From: Pilaira anomala
Taxonomy: Eukaryota > Mucoromycota > Mucoromycetes > Mucorales > Mucoraceae
NCBI GenBank assembly: GCA_025716855.1
Contig: JAIXMQ010000082.1
Location: 35,064-99,063, forward strand
Direction of reading: 5' to 3'
DNA length: 64,000 bases
Part shown: positions 34,095-46,313 of the stretch, one piece after another
Layout of the letters: each line of letters opens with the position of its first letter
Numbering within the stretch: position 1 is the stretch's first letter
Program-made: the position numbers and the translations under genes
The notes under the pieces: model-generated
The model's database searches: none
What the model saw: only the letters and a program-made list of their open reading frames with translations
What the model was told of the DNA's origin: nothing

Positions 34095-35433
34095 ATATTC
34101 ATCAAATTCTTTTGTTTTCTGCAGAGAAATGAAGATTCTTTTAAAAATGAAAAAATCAACAGCAACAAACGCATACGAAGATTTCTTTCAGCCGACAAAA
34201 GTAAAAGGATTACCTGTTACTGTACACGGTAATATTCTGAGCAATGCACATGGGTGTGTATCAGTATTTGTAAATGATATAACGATATCCTCAACTCCAA
34301 TCCCAATCCCTACATCGATTAAAGACGAGCTTGGATTGGTAGACGGACTTTTGGTTCCTCAGCAACAGGAGACAGAAATAAGTAGAGATTCAAAGGACTC
34401 TAAAATGAAAGTATCTAATATTTTGGATGTATCTATTGATTTAGATCAAGACATTAAATTTGATGATAATTGGAAACATGATAAAGAAATAGTAGCCATT
34501 TGGGATGATAAGAACGATTTTGATGTTTGGAATGATCATGAACAGGATTACTCAACAGAAAGTTTATCTGATAAATTTACTGAATTTTCAAATAAGATAT
34601 ATGACAAGACCACTACTTTTACAGAAGAAGAAGGACAAGCGTCTACAAGCTTAGTACTAGGGGTTGAAAGTAATACTGACGATGTTCAGTACAATGCTAT
34701 CACTGTAGAATTTACTGAAGTACAAGATATTTCTAACAAGCCTATTGAAACAGAAGTAGAAAAAGAGGTTATTATTGTCCCCGAGAATAATGAGGCGGAA
34801 AAAGTTGTTACCGTTGTCAAACCTACTGAAGATATAAATACTTTAGAACCTACTGAAGATATAAATGCTATCGAACCTACTGAGGATATAAATGCTATCA
34901 AACCTACTGAGGATATAAATGCTATCGGACCTACTGAGGATATAACTATTGTCGAACCTACCGAGGATATGAGTACAATCGAACCTACTGAAGATAAAAG
35001 AATAATGATTACAGCAGTCCCAATTAAAGTGGAAGATCATGAGGCTATTATGGATACAGACCATTTTGAGCAAGAAAACACGTTAATCGTGGAAGTCATG
35101 GATACGATGCCACCGGATGAACCCAGTATATCAGCTATAGAGAATCCCGAAGAAACTGAATCCACAGATCAAATATTGGATTTCCAAAAAGAACAACAAG
35201 CTACTACTACAACTACGAATCAACAGGAGGAAGAGGGTTTAATGCAACATGTTGTGTTACATGAATCTTCTTCAATTGGAAAATCAACTGCTGTTATTCA
35301 CCTAAAAAGAAAGAGAAAAAGTAAAATGCCAGTGGATCCAACAAAGTTACGAAGAAGTCCTCGTTTGGCTTTAAAGAAGAGAGTACAGTATTTCCCACCT
35401 AAGCGAGTCAGAAGATTGTTAAAGAACAGTTAA
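33906..35433 (+). CDS. Acidic protein with nonapeptide repeats and a basic C-terminus, unknown function, 481 residues
   Basis: Two exons, 33906-34042 and 34125-35433, join in frame (CYTQDP-EMKILL). The start MTGRSNLLDISNK is the first ATG of the frame. The 137-base first exon looks like a small ordered region, and exon 2 continues to about residue 130 (VKGLPVTVHGN, CVSVFVNDITIS). The middle is acidic and disordered, and around residues 275-340 holds seven tandem 9-residue units (EPTEDINAI and variants). The C-terminus is strongly basic (HLKRKRKSK, LRRSPRLALKKRVQY), suggesting nuclear or chromatin association. No family recognised. The intron carries an A/T-rich tract with an A29 run. Confidence 0.65.
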
Positions 35434-35859
35434 AATCCCTAGTCTTTAATAAGTTTCTCTATATCATTTAAAATAAAAATATAAAACTACCGTTTTAAAA
35501 TACAGTTTTTTGTTTTGATAAAAAACCCAATTATTTTGTCTTCAAACTACACATAATCTTTTTATTGTATAGATGAATAGCTATGCGTTGTTGTTTGTAT
35601 TTGTTTTGATTGGATTGTTGGTGAGATCCTCACACTCGTAACTGGCTTATTTGTAGCACTTTGAATACTATAAGAATGGAGGTATGATCACCACTATATG
35701 CTGATAAGCATTTGTTAGACTGAACACTAGAATCTCCTTTCATGACTTGTTTATTTAGATACGACGTGATCGGAATTCAGCAAAAAAAAAATTCCTTGAA
35801 TTTATTTTTTTCTTTTTCTTTGTTCTCTGCTAAATCCTCCCTCACCTTTTTCACTAGTC
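35434..35859. other. Intergenic between two plus-strand unknown genes
   Basis: AATAAA-like words shortly after the upstream stop (about 35470) fit a 3' end. The rest is AT-rich, with a pyrimidine-rich stretch before the next ATG. No gene seen. Confidence 0.4.
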
Positions 35860-36640
35860 ATGTCCATTAATTCTTTTTTTCAAACAAGAAAATCTAGAAC
35901 TAACAAAACCGAAATTGAAAGTACTCATAAGCAAGATGCAAGTACCTTAAGTTCAATCCAAGCACCACAACCTATTTACGACTATGAAAAAAAACCAGTT
36001 CTTCAGTTACCACCACCGCAACAACAAACTGTCTGTAAAAAAAGTATCTTGTATTACTTATCACCTATAAAAAACAAAACAGAGACCACGACCACAGTAG
36101 AAGAATTACCTTGTCGTATTCGAACCAATTTACCTGTCTCTTCATTATGGAAACACATTATAGAAGAATTCGACCCTGATTCACAACCTAACCAATTTTC
36201 CATAGATAGCCATTCTTCTTTTTCATTTAAAAAAGAACAGCTTTTGTTGGAGGAAATGGATATCAGTAGTCCACGTCACGAAAATAAAAGAAGAATGTTA
36301 CAAGAAAATGATGACCAGATAAGAGTAAGATAATAAATATATACATACATGACAAGAGACAAAAAAAAACATCTAATACACATACACACACACATAGAAT
36401 GTTCGTATTCGTACGCGTACATGCCCTGTTTCATTGAACCAAACACTGTCTTTAGAAGATTATTTATTAGAAGATATCGGTGAAGATTTATCTAGACCCT
36501 TAAGAATGAAATGTACTACAAATCAAACTACCGATTTCCTTTTACAAATCATAGATGAGGTACTCATTTTATCTGATAATCAATGGTTTCTTCATTTATT
36601 AGCTATCAAATCCACTTCCAGCAAATTATTAAAATCATAA
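35860..36640 (+). CDS. Unknown protein, 235 residues
   Basis: Two exons, 35860-36324 and 36398-36640, join in frame (DDQIR-NVRIRTRT). The N-terminus MSINSFFQTRKSR is followed by a low-complexity polar region (QLPPPQQQ), a more ordered stretch (CRIRTNLPVSSLWKHIIEEF) and a C-terminal helical segment (DFLLQIIDEVLILSDNQW, FLHLLAIKS). The N-terminal SFF resembles the aromatic end of PCNA-interacting peptides, but the full motif is absent, so no role is assigned. Its stop lies 54 bases from the convergent stop of VPS18. Confidence 0.6.
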
Positions 36641-36694
36641 CGGTTTATTAGTTCATAGTTTGTAGTTAAAATAAATTTTTTCTTTTTTCATTGT

Positions 36695-37556
36695 CTAATT
36701 GATATTCCAAGTAGAAGCAAAATCTGCTTCTTCATCACCTATAAAAGGTAACGTGATGGAATTAATCATAATATCTCCACACATCACACATTGATGTGCT
36801 ACAATATCATCTAATTCATATCTCAATGACTCAATACGATCACTAATCGCTTTTTCATCTTCCGTCTGCATCGTTCTTGCCAACTTGAATTCTCTTGACA
36901 ATTGTTCTTGAATATCGGCTAATTTTCGAATCAATCGTGTAGGTAAATACTTTGTTACTCGGTTAATTAAGCAATCCGCATGGTATTCATGGTTACATGG
37001 AAACACGTAGAATTGTCGAGTCAGTAATGGGTATTCACAAAGACAACATACTTGTTCCTCTTCTACAATAGCAAATCTGTATATAACATTCAGTCTATTT
37101 TATCATTATCTCTTTCTCTTTTCTGCTTTTACCTCTTTTTCAATTTGCGGATATCTAATCGGATGTGATCTGCACTCAATGTAGCATTATCCATTTCCAT
37201 CTTCAGTTCTTCAATGCCAATATTATATTCTTCTAATGCAGAACATATTTCATCTTTAAAATCATCAATCAATACAAAATCTGGAAAGAACGGTAATATA
37301 TCTTCCATTTTTAAAAGATCACATTGTTTCAAAAACTGCATTGCACTTTATATATAAACGAACTTTAGTATCTATATTTTTCGAAAAAACTTATTTTTTT
37401 TTTACCTCTTGATATCCTTGTTGTTCTGGAGCACATATTTTGCAATACTAACCCATAACCTTTTCCGAAGCACATCATCGTCCTCTGGTTTATCTGCATT
37501 TGCCCTAGCAAGTTCTAAATCTCGATGCTATATATAAAAAAAATGAGTACAAGTTT

Positions 37557-37587
<31 letters not shown>

Positions 37588-40358
37588 GCTTTACCTCTAA
37601 CGCTAAAGCTACTGCTTCTTCATATAATCCCATTTGACTATAAATATGAACACAACTTTGTGTACGTCCATTCCGGCTACAAATTCGAAGCGCATAATCC
37701 AATTCATAATGCATTTCACGACCCTATTGTAAAATCACTTTAGTTTCATACTATATGAACATCCATATACAAAATACCTCATTTTTCAAAAATGTGAGTA
37801 ATGCAGTTTCATCTGAAGTAGGTTGTGTTGCATAAAGTGTAAGAAGAAAGTTATGAATTAATGAATCGGTGTTGCCTAATGTCGAGACTACATAAGAAAG
37901 GTATCGTATTGCTTGATTCTAAATTAAATAGAAAGGGGGGGGGGATCAGTCACGGTTTTTTCCCAAAAACATGTATACATTGTTGTTCATACTTCAGATA
38001 CTCGATCAATTCTATTCGCGTGATTACATCGTAATAAAGCAGGAATTAAATGTCTAGGGTTTAATTTAGGATGATGGATCCACATATCCACTGCTTTTTC
38101 TGGCACATTTTCCATTAAAGGTAAACTAAATTTATAGAACAAATCTGGTTTACTCTATATAAATATATATACAGGTAAGTTTAAGTGGGGTATAAAAACA
38201 AATAAGCGATAAAAAAAAAACTTACTTGACCATCAAGTACTTCTATTGCTTTATCCCAATTCTTTTCAGAAATCCAATTATCCACTACTTTTTCATAGTC
38301 ACCAATATAAGACGCATAATACAAAATTTCTGAATGTCGGCCATGTGTTGAAATCAATTTATAAGCTGTTGGAATATGTAAATTATCACCATACATTTCA
38401 AGAAATGTTCGAAACTCGTCCTTGATTCGATGTTGTTCTTTTATATAGTAAGAAACAGGTTTCGTTGTACCGGATGTCGATGTAAAATGAACAGAGGCAG
38501 TCATATCTTCTAATTGATTCATCTTAAACAAGTAAAGTTCAACCAACCAAGTCGAGATCAACGTCTTTTGAGTTCGATCCTATTATACACAGTGAAAAAT
38601 AAATATGAATAAATATGAATACTGATAGATCGAAACAAGCTTACGTTGGGTCCAAGTCGTTCTAATCTACTAACTAAAAAGAACCGTAATGCATCCCGTT
38701 CCTTCTTTCGAGTGAACTTTAATGCAACTTCTTCAAACGGTACAGTACTTTTCGCAAAATATTTTGCACTCTGCATATACTTTCGTTGATCGAAATCATC
38801 TTTTGCCTGTGCAGTATAAACCTGTGTCCTCTGATCGGGTTCTTTACAGTACTGAAGTGCAACCGCGTACTGTTTTTTCTGTAAATACAGTTTCCAAACA
38901 TCTCTATCTTCATCCTTTATCACTAACTCATACATCGCATCTGTTGTATAAATCCAATAGGTTCTCTTCACATTATCCACTGAGATACCTCGCACTCTCT
39001 CATCTTTATTCAAAGGGATAATTTCTTCATACACAATCTTATTATTCAATCGACACACGCCTCTTACATAATCTTTGTAAAGTAAAATAAAGTGAAATTC
39101 CGTCATGACTATCGAGATCGGTACATCAGTTACAAGATTGCCTGAATCTTCATCGTAACTTGTAGCTGGAAATGGTATCAATTGCGCTTTATCGATCACT
39201 TCTTGATCATTTCTTTCATTAAAATTTAAGTCGCCTTGATAAATACCTGCCCCCGTGAACCAAATAAATGTTTGTGGTACGCCTTTGAGCTGTAGTTCTG
39301 GAAATCGATTAAAGAACAAGAGTTGACTGTATCCAAGGTCATTGGGTAATTCTTGAAATTCAGGTGTACGTTCGTACTCTGAAAATACAAGTTCAAAAAG
39401 TGCTCTTTCATTTGTCTCGTTTGAATTAGTGTGTGTGTATCGAATGGAGCCCACAAAATGATAAAGTCGTGTGGAGGTAGAGATCATGATTAAATATTTA
39501 CGTCGATCGGTAGGGAACCTTTCAAATGCAAGCCCTGTGATGGACATGGTAGGTTCATGTATTGAAAATAATTGAATCACATATTTCTCTTCTCTTTTAA
39601 AGAATTCGTCATTTGGCTCTAGAAACGTTTCGTACACGACCCCGTCTTTTGTACCAATTAATATCTCTCGTGTCATTGAACTTGATATGGTTGCATATTT
39701 ATTCCATGCTATCGATGTAATCACTAAACCCTAACATATTATTGTTCAAAAAAAAAGTATCCCCCTTTTTGACTTTAATAAAAATTGTTACCTTTAATTT
39801 ACCAAGTTCCTTTGTTCTTCTCCATTTTTGAAACAAGTAATAATTATCTCCTGTATCTGTACTAACGATAATATGTCGACCTGTTGGATCTAAGAACAGT
39901 TGTGTCACTTTACTATTACTTGCTTTTCTTGAAATTTCCACCACTAAAAAAACATGTATAAATATATATATATGTAAAAAGATATACTTAAAGTATTTTT
40001 ACCATCTACATCCATTGGATTATCAAGATCAATTCTTAATATGCGAAAATTATCCAAAACTGCAGCTAATATATTATTCTCGACAGTCATTGATACCAAA
40101 ATAGCTGGTAACTGAAATTGAACATACTGTAATAAAAATAATGGATATTCACCGTGATTTATTATGCTTGCTACAAAGCCCGTTTCTTTCTAGTTGTAAA
40201 ATTTATTTAGCATAAAAAAGAAAAAAAAAGATGAAGTTACTTTTGTGTACTTTATTTAATCGAGGTTTATTCGAAACTTGTTTCCGGTCATCTTGTATAG
40301 TCTCTACTGTATGATGTGTTGATTCGGTCGATTCCAAAAAGTCATCAAATAATGACAT
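36695..40358 (-). CDS. VPS18: Vps18/Pep3, core subunit of the HOPS and CORVET tethering complexes
   Basis: About eleven exons, with introns near 40190-40240, 39945-40003, 39730-39790, 38578-38643, 38147-38222, 37920-37993, 37735-37779, 37530-37597, 37345-37407 and 37080-37133, give a protein of roughly 1000 residues, as usual for Vps18. The N-terminal half is the Pep3/Vps18 beta-propeller region (WNKYATISSSMTREILIGTK, ERFPTDRRKYLIMISTS). The middle is clathrin-repeat-like helices (FAKSTVPFEEVALKF, YGDNLHIPTAYKL). A coiled coil (RLIRKLADIQEQLSREF) and a RING-H2 finger close the protein: VCCLCEYPLLTRQF, PCNHEYHADCLI, then HQCVMCGD. It acts on endosomes and the vacuole with Vps11, Vps16 and Vps33. 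Start MSLFDDFLESTES is the first ATG, and EDC3 is transcribed away from it. Confidence 0.92.
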
Positions 40359-40557
40359 TTTTTTTTTTTTTTTTTCTCTCTTTTGAAAAAAGGAAGGAAA
40401 AAAAGAGAGGTGATTCCCAAACAAATAAGGTTCATGAAATGTATACATTTTGCTTTGAAGACGTCACACGGCTGACTTAACAACAAAAAGGAACAAAATA
40501 ATACATTTTTCCTTTTTCCTTTTAAACAACAACAAGAACGCGCGTTAATTGTAAGCA
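40359..40557. promoter_or_regulatory. Shared divergent promoter of VPS18 and EDC3
   Basis: Only 199 bases separate the two start codons, so both promoters overlap. A CRE/ATF-like GACGTCAC lies at 40460-40467, near the centre, and an ACGCGCGT word at about 40539-40546. bZIP proteins bind ACGTCA cores in fungi; whether this site is used is inference. Pyrimidine or purine runs flank both starts. Confidence 0.45.
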
Positions 40558-41231
40558 ATGGAAAAATATCATGATGCTTATGTAGAAATTATACTTGTCA
40601 ATGGTAATATCCTGACAGGAAATATTTACAATAAAGAAGCAAGCAGTCAACTTACTCTGAAAAACGGTAAGTTTTTTTTTATTATTATATTCCATCTTGT
40701 TAAAAAAAAATAAATAATCTATAACACGTATTATAGTGTCTATTAAAAACACAAATGGTGTTCAAACAAAAGAAGACGTGATAACTTTCAGTACAGCCCT
40801 TATCAAAGACTTGAAAATACTTAATATGAACAAGACCCCAAGTCCTGAAGACCAACTCAAACTTCAACAACAAAAACAAATGGAACAAATGCGTTTACAA
40901 CAAGAACAACATAACAGACATTTGCAATATATGCAAATGGAAAAGCAAAAGCAACAACAACAACAACAACAACAACAGGCATTTCATCCTATGCATATTC
41001 AACAACCACGTCCAATACAATTTCAAACTTCTCACGTTGATCCTGCCATTTTATTCCAACAACAACAATCAAGAGACCCAGCCATTTTATCATCTCAAAT
41101 AGAAAACTTAAATATCAATGAAACCAATAGACCTCCTCCTCTTACATCCATGAATCCTGCTACTTTCTTTGCTAATGCTGCAAAACAACAAGAAAGTAAT
41201 TTAAAACCATTAGATCCATCTATTTTATTTC

Positions 41232-41263
<32 letters not shown>

Positions 41264-42582
41264 AGACCACAAACTATGCCTTTTCAAGATCCTGCTATAA
41301 TTAGTGTAAGTACTGATAAAATAACCTTTCATTCATGTAAAAAAATTAAAAATCGTACTTTATATGTATATAGGTTACAAATACACCTATCGTAGAACAC
41401 CACCAACATCATCAACAAAAACAACAAAAACAAAAAGACAGAGACCAAAAGCCAAAACAACCTCTCTTCGGCGCCAAAAAAACCAGAAAAGCACCTAAAG
41501 AAATAATCGTATTTGAAGATTACTCTGAATTTGAAACCGGAAAAGGTGTAGTCAAAAAGATCCTAAATTCAAAAAAGAATCCATCAGAATCCTCCACCAC
41601 TCCAAAAAGACAATCCGCTAAACAAAAGGAAAAACCCGTTCCACCTTTCACATCAACATCACCACTCGTTAGAAATCAAAGTACATCTCCAATGGATAAG
41701 CAGCAACAACAACAACAAAATAATATGGTACCTATTTCTCTTATCCCCCCAAAAGCCAGAAGAAGTGGATCTGTCACTCCTCAACCCCAATTCATAGCTA
41801 AACCCGTAGTCGTTGAACCATGTCGTATCTTGACCGTATCAGGCGGTATCCAAATCCCTACCGTCACATCCAGTCAAATGGAACTCGCCAAGCAAGTCGC
41901 AGAAGAAACAGGGTTCACCAAATCTCAATTGATAGAGAACGGAGCCTTCGGTATCAGCATGATGGTCCTCAAAGCCATTGGCGGAGACCGTCGTATGCAA
42001 CCTGATAACCATAACGCTGCACCCGTCGTCGTCATCCTGACTGGCCCTACCTCCATTGGCGAATTCGGTATTGCATCTGCACGTCATTTAGCCAACCGTG
42101 GATGTCAAGTCATCATCTCTATTCTCGAAGAAGAAGCATCCAACAAGACAGTAGCTCAATACAAGGCACTTGCCAACTTCTCCGGTGCTCGTATCGTCAC
42201 CTCCATTCACGAACTTCCCAATCAATTCACTACGCCTGTGGACTTAATCGTGGATGCTCTCTTGGGTGCCGAGACGAAGAAGTTGTCACCAGCGATCAAG
42301 AGTCAGATGAGTTGGGCGAATTCGAATAAGGCACCTGTCTTGAGTATTGACTTTCCAAGTGGTGTGAACCCGGATAATGGGGCGTTTCCTGCAAATCATT
42401 ATATTACGCCTAAATGGACTTTGTGTCTTTCGGCTCCTTATACGGGTTGTACCTCGCGTAATGTCACGGGTGAATTGTTCTTGGCCGATGCTGGATTGCC
42501 GTTTCTTTGCTTTCAATCTATCATACAGGATTTTCTTATTCCCTGGGGAAGTGATTTTGTTTTAGCTTTGGAGTACGCTTAA
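40558..42582 (+). CDS. EDC3: Edc3, enhancer of mRNA decapping
   Basis: Three exons, 40558-40666, 40737-41305 and 41374-42582, give 628 residues. The N-terminus is the divergent LSm domain (YVEIILVNGNILTGNIYNKE ... DVITFSTALIKDLKIL). A long Gln-rich linker follows, with CAA runs (about 40952-40977 and 41232-41263) and several DPAILF-type short motifs. The FDF-type motif comes next (IIVFEDYSEFETGKGVVKKI), and the YjeF-N (Rossmann-like) domain fills the C-terminal ~270 residues (VVVILTGPTSIGEFGIASAR, DLIVDALLG, LSIDFPSGVNPDNG). Edc3 binds Dcp2 and Dhh1 and scaffolds P-bodies. The Gln-rich linker is longer than in yeast. An AATAAAATAAAA-like 3' signal follows the stop. Confidence 0.93.
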
Positions 42583-42779
42583 TAAAATAAAATCCTTTTT
42601 CTTTAAAAAAAAAACTATGATTTTTTATTGGTTTAATGTGTAAAAATGCTCATTTGTTTAAAAGAGAGAGGATGAATAGATTTTCATGTATGAAAAAAAA
42701 AAAGTTTTTGTATTAGTTAAAGAGAGACAAAATAAATATAAAAGGGAATATCCGTACAGTTTTTTTTTTATTATGATAA
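42583..42779. terminator. 3' region of EDC3
   Basis: The stop TAA is followed directly by TAAAATAAAATCC, a likely polyadenylation signal region. The rest is AT-rich. Confidence 0.4.
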
Positions 42780-43215
42780 AGTTTACTGAAAAAATAAATC
42801 GTGAAGTTTATTACTTGGTAGTAATAGAATGATAGATTATTTATCTATATATTGCTTACGTTAGAATTTAATCTCTTCGTAATAATTACATTTACATAGG
42901 CATGTAAATATTGTGTAGTTAGCGATAGTATCTAGGTGTATGTATACAGAGTGAAGTGTTGTACGTTACAAATTTTATATATATATATATATATATATAT
43001 TTGGCAAAGATCTATGAGAAAATATTTTATCCATTTTATAAGTGTGGCACCAAACATATGGATCAAACGACTTGTGTTGTGGTAATATTGAATGAATAAA
43101 TAAAAACAATCAAAGAGCTAAATAAACCCAAATGAAGCTGTATTCCTCCATCTTATATTTAACACTATTGGCTTTCAGATCAAGATATCTTATGAGTGTT
43201 TTCGTTTTGTTTAAA
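42780..43215 (-). repeat. Diverged fragment of module M (copy E)
   Basis: The order and spacing of blocks match about 18240-18600 in the same orientation (AATTTAATCTCT, GGTGTATGTATACAGAGTGA, the AT tract, GGCAAAGATCT, CATATGG-ATCAAAC). Substitutions and indels are many, so this is an old copy. Relative to copies A and C it is inverted. It sits just inside the inner end of arm C. Confidence 0.55.
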
Positions 43216-43559
43216 CATGCGTTACTTAATAATCTATACTAAAGGTTTACAGTATCAATCGAATCCAGCCTACTATTTCTTTTAATACCGGGATAAAGTA
43301 ACTTTTCCTTAGCGATGTCATGATCATGACATTTGCTAATTTTCGGAAACAAGTTTCTCAGATAGGTACATTCCTCTTCCTTTTCCAATACTTTTATTCT
43401 AATATATGTAAAAAGGGTAGTTGGTTTTGTGACTTTTTTTGGCTTCATCTGATAACTACACAGGAAAGATTTCAAGCGTATATAACTTTTTCATCTATTT
43501 TGTATGTTTTGAAAATCATAAAAGTGTTTTAAAGTTAAATTTTGGATGTTTTGAAGAAA
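43216..43559. other. Short spacer between copy E and arm C
   Basis: AT-rich, with overlapping 70-78-codon frames on both strands (43239-43532) but no recognisable motif. A palindromic TCATGATCATGA occurs at 43318-43329. Confidence 0.35.
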
Positions 43560-44767
43560 TTTCTATTTTTTAAGGTCAAGTTCAAGTGGATATGGTTTAA
43601 AACATGAAAAAAGTGTCAGGTATTTATATAAAGTTTTTAGTCCCGTGATGTCGAAATTAAAGTTTCCGATCTTATTGGTTAGCAGCTCTCTCACTTGGAT
43701 TAGTTATCTCTTCTGAATCAACTTCATGGGTTAAATACAAAATATTTCAAATAATCAAAAATTAGAACACTATTTGTTTTTGTTGGTTTGTTTCTACTTT
43801 TACCTGGCAAGTAAAGGCTGAGTCCGTATAACTATACATATATATATATATATATACTCTCATGAATTGATAAAGAACAGTCTTCATTATCTGAGTCAAT
43901 AGTTATCAAAAGAAGATACCTTACTCAGTTAACAAGCAAGCCTACCTTAATAAAAAAAGATTTTTATGTAGTAATTAGTTACTAGTTGTAATCATACCCA
44001 CTATGTATCATGTACTCATTTTAATAATTGTGAAGCAGCATGTGGATATGCTTCTACTTTTCGTCGAATTTCCCAAAAAGTAAAAATAATAAAAATTCAT
44101 ATATTTAGCTTGCTGCATTAGCTGATAAAGGCGATGTTTTTTTGTAAAAAAGTATGTTTTTTTGTCACTTGTATTGATGTTTGGTGTTAAGAAAGAGATA
44201 CAGATTTATGCATATTTTAAATCCCAACAAATTTTGGGTGCCACACATGACCGCAAACAGGATTATTTTAGCACCCTTTTTTTTTCTATTTCTTTCTCCC
44301 TTTTTCTTTTTTTTTTTTTTTCTTCTTCAAATAAGGCATACATATTCTTTAAAACTACCTCTTTGATGACATACAAGATATTGTATCAAGAAATAAACAA
44401 CTTTGAGATGTGCATAATAAATAATATCAGTGGTAAGACAAAACTATAACGTTATTACGGGAAGAAATACATAACTGTCTAATATTATATTCCCACGTGT
44501 TCTTAAGAATGATTCTATATTTATTTTACTACAAGTCCTTGCGTATAAAATGGCTATTTCTTCCTTGGTTGCTAAGCTTTTATCTTGATATTGCTTGGTT
44601 GGTCTAATACAACGGTTGTTGCCATGGGGAGAATGTTTGAATCAAGATGACTCTATTTTACGTGTAAGAGATCTTCGTCTGGTTGATACTGTTTGGTGTG
44701 TGAAATGTTAGTATAGTCTATACATAGTTTAATTGAAAGATTCAGTACTGGCTATCGAAAACAGCTT

Positions 44768-45450
44768 TTGACCACGAATAACCGATTCCATTATTTGCTG
44801 ACTTGCTTCTTAACTGACTCGCAGTACAATATGGGCACCGTAGTCGGGATAGTAGTGCCATTAGTAGAGATGTTCCATCCATCTGAGGTGGCTTCGTTTC
44901 GTTGGGAGGAGATAGCTGGGAAATGGTTTTTTAATTTTACAAAGGTATATATTATCTTTCTTGCTCATCATGATGCATTCGTCAAACGTCTCTTTTGTTG
45001 ACTGTGATATGGTTACTATTTGATATGTAATCTCTTTCTTTTTAATCTGGCAACATGGTCTTGACTGCTACTTTTATATATTCATTGAAGTAATCCTTGT
45101 TCTTAACTAGCAGAAACAAAGCAAAAAACAAGAAAAAAAAATCAAACAAAACCACTATAACAGCTCTAGCTATTCCGGAAAGCATCTTTTACACATCTCT
45201 CTTCATTTACTCGCCTAACATAAAGTACTTGCAAACTTTTATACTTTTTAATTCCCAACTCGAGGCCTTCTTCATATCAAAATTACTTCTCAATTCATAT
45301 TTGGCTCTATCCTCACACAGACATAGTTGGTGGTTTATCTTCTCTGAAGTACCTTTCAATCCTGGTCAAGTCGTTGTTACAATTATATGTTTTGCGAACA
45401 CTTTATACATCAATTTAATCTCTCTACACTACAGGTCCATCTTGAATTAG
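44768..45450 (+). CDS. Unknown ORF pair, perhaps one spliced gene (arm C)
   Basis: Identical counterpart of 23369-24051: frames 44768-45001 and 45097-45450 on the plus strand. Same caveats apply: no family, uncertain splicing, coding status open. Confidence 0.25.
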
Positions 45451-45474
45451 TTTAAAATTACCACTGCGTACCTT

Positions 45475-45478
<4 letters not shown>

Positions 45479-45541
<63 letters not shown>
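45479..45541 (+). repeat. 63-base poly-A tract (arm C)
   Basis: Counterpart of the T60 run at 23281-23340, three bases longer. It is one of the few differences between the arms. Confidence 0.85.
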
Positions 45542-45543
<2 letters not shown>

Positions 45544-45574
45544 AACTAGTTAAACTAAACTAAACTAAACTAAT

Positions 45575-45778
45575 TCAAAGTCTCTCACATATTAAAGTAC
45601 ATAAATAAATACCTTGCATCCATCTCGTTGCTATGATAAAAAAAATAGTTCTTGTCAATTCAAAAGTATGTGCATTTACCAATGAAATCTGTAACAACGG
45701 AATCCAGACTAATAACAACGTATATAGCTTTCCTAAAATAATTTGCGATTCGTTCATAATAGTTCTGTGAAGTAACAT
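45575..45778 (-). CDS. Short ORF with signal-peptide-like start (arm C)
   Basis: Identical counterpart of 23044-23247, with a hydrophobic stretch ending VNA. It may be a first exon or a chance frame. Confidence 0.2.
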   Translation of the reverse strand: MLLHRTIMNESQIILGKLYTLLLVWIPLLQISLVNAHTFELTRTIFFIIATRWMQGIYLCTLICERL

Positions 45779-46129
45779 TGAGTTCAGGTAAAGTAATGTC
45801 GTTACTTTGTAAATGTTGTAGTAAAAAAGAGTTAAAGAAAAAAAAATTAACGGAATAATGTCAATTAAAGAATCACTTTTTAAAAAGGTACATACAAAAA
45901 AAAAAAAAAAAAAGTTAGGCTTTAACTAAGGGCAATATGTTGGTTCTTAGTAAAACGGTTACTTAGTATTTGAAATTGACAAAAAACGTAGATAAAAACT
46001 ATTGCAAGTTTTGAGTTGACAATTTTATATTCAATTGCATATCAAACACATCGTAAATTGTGAAGAATAAAGAATTAAAAATTTAATGAGAAAATAATGA
46101 TTAATCTCCCAAGTGTACATAAAAAAAAA

Positions 46130-46313
46130 AAACAAAAACTAAACCTTCGGAGGTCATGCCCAATAACCTCCTAGGGTCTTCGTTTAGGGTCCCAACTACA
46201 CAAAGCCTGTACACAACTTTATGCATTGGGTCACTACCCGGGCATATCTGATCGAACTTTACCCGAAACCAGGCTGGGCGGCACAAGTTAAGGGCGGAAG
46301 ATCTCTCAAGCCA
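46130..46313 (-). ncRNA. Candidate structured RNA, possibly Pol III transcribed (arm C copy)
   Basis: Reverse-complement copy of 22509-22692, with the same A/B-box-like words, hairpins and terminal T run. Any transcript would be indistinguishable from the arm B copy. Confidence 0.35.

Noticed and set aside
34686..35073. Minus-strand ORFs opposite the nonapeptide repeats
   Set aside because: Shadows of the repeat-bearing gene on the plus strand.
41820..42565. Overlapping ORFs in other frames within EDC3
   Set aside because: Shadow frames of the strongly biased YjeF-N coding region.
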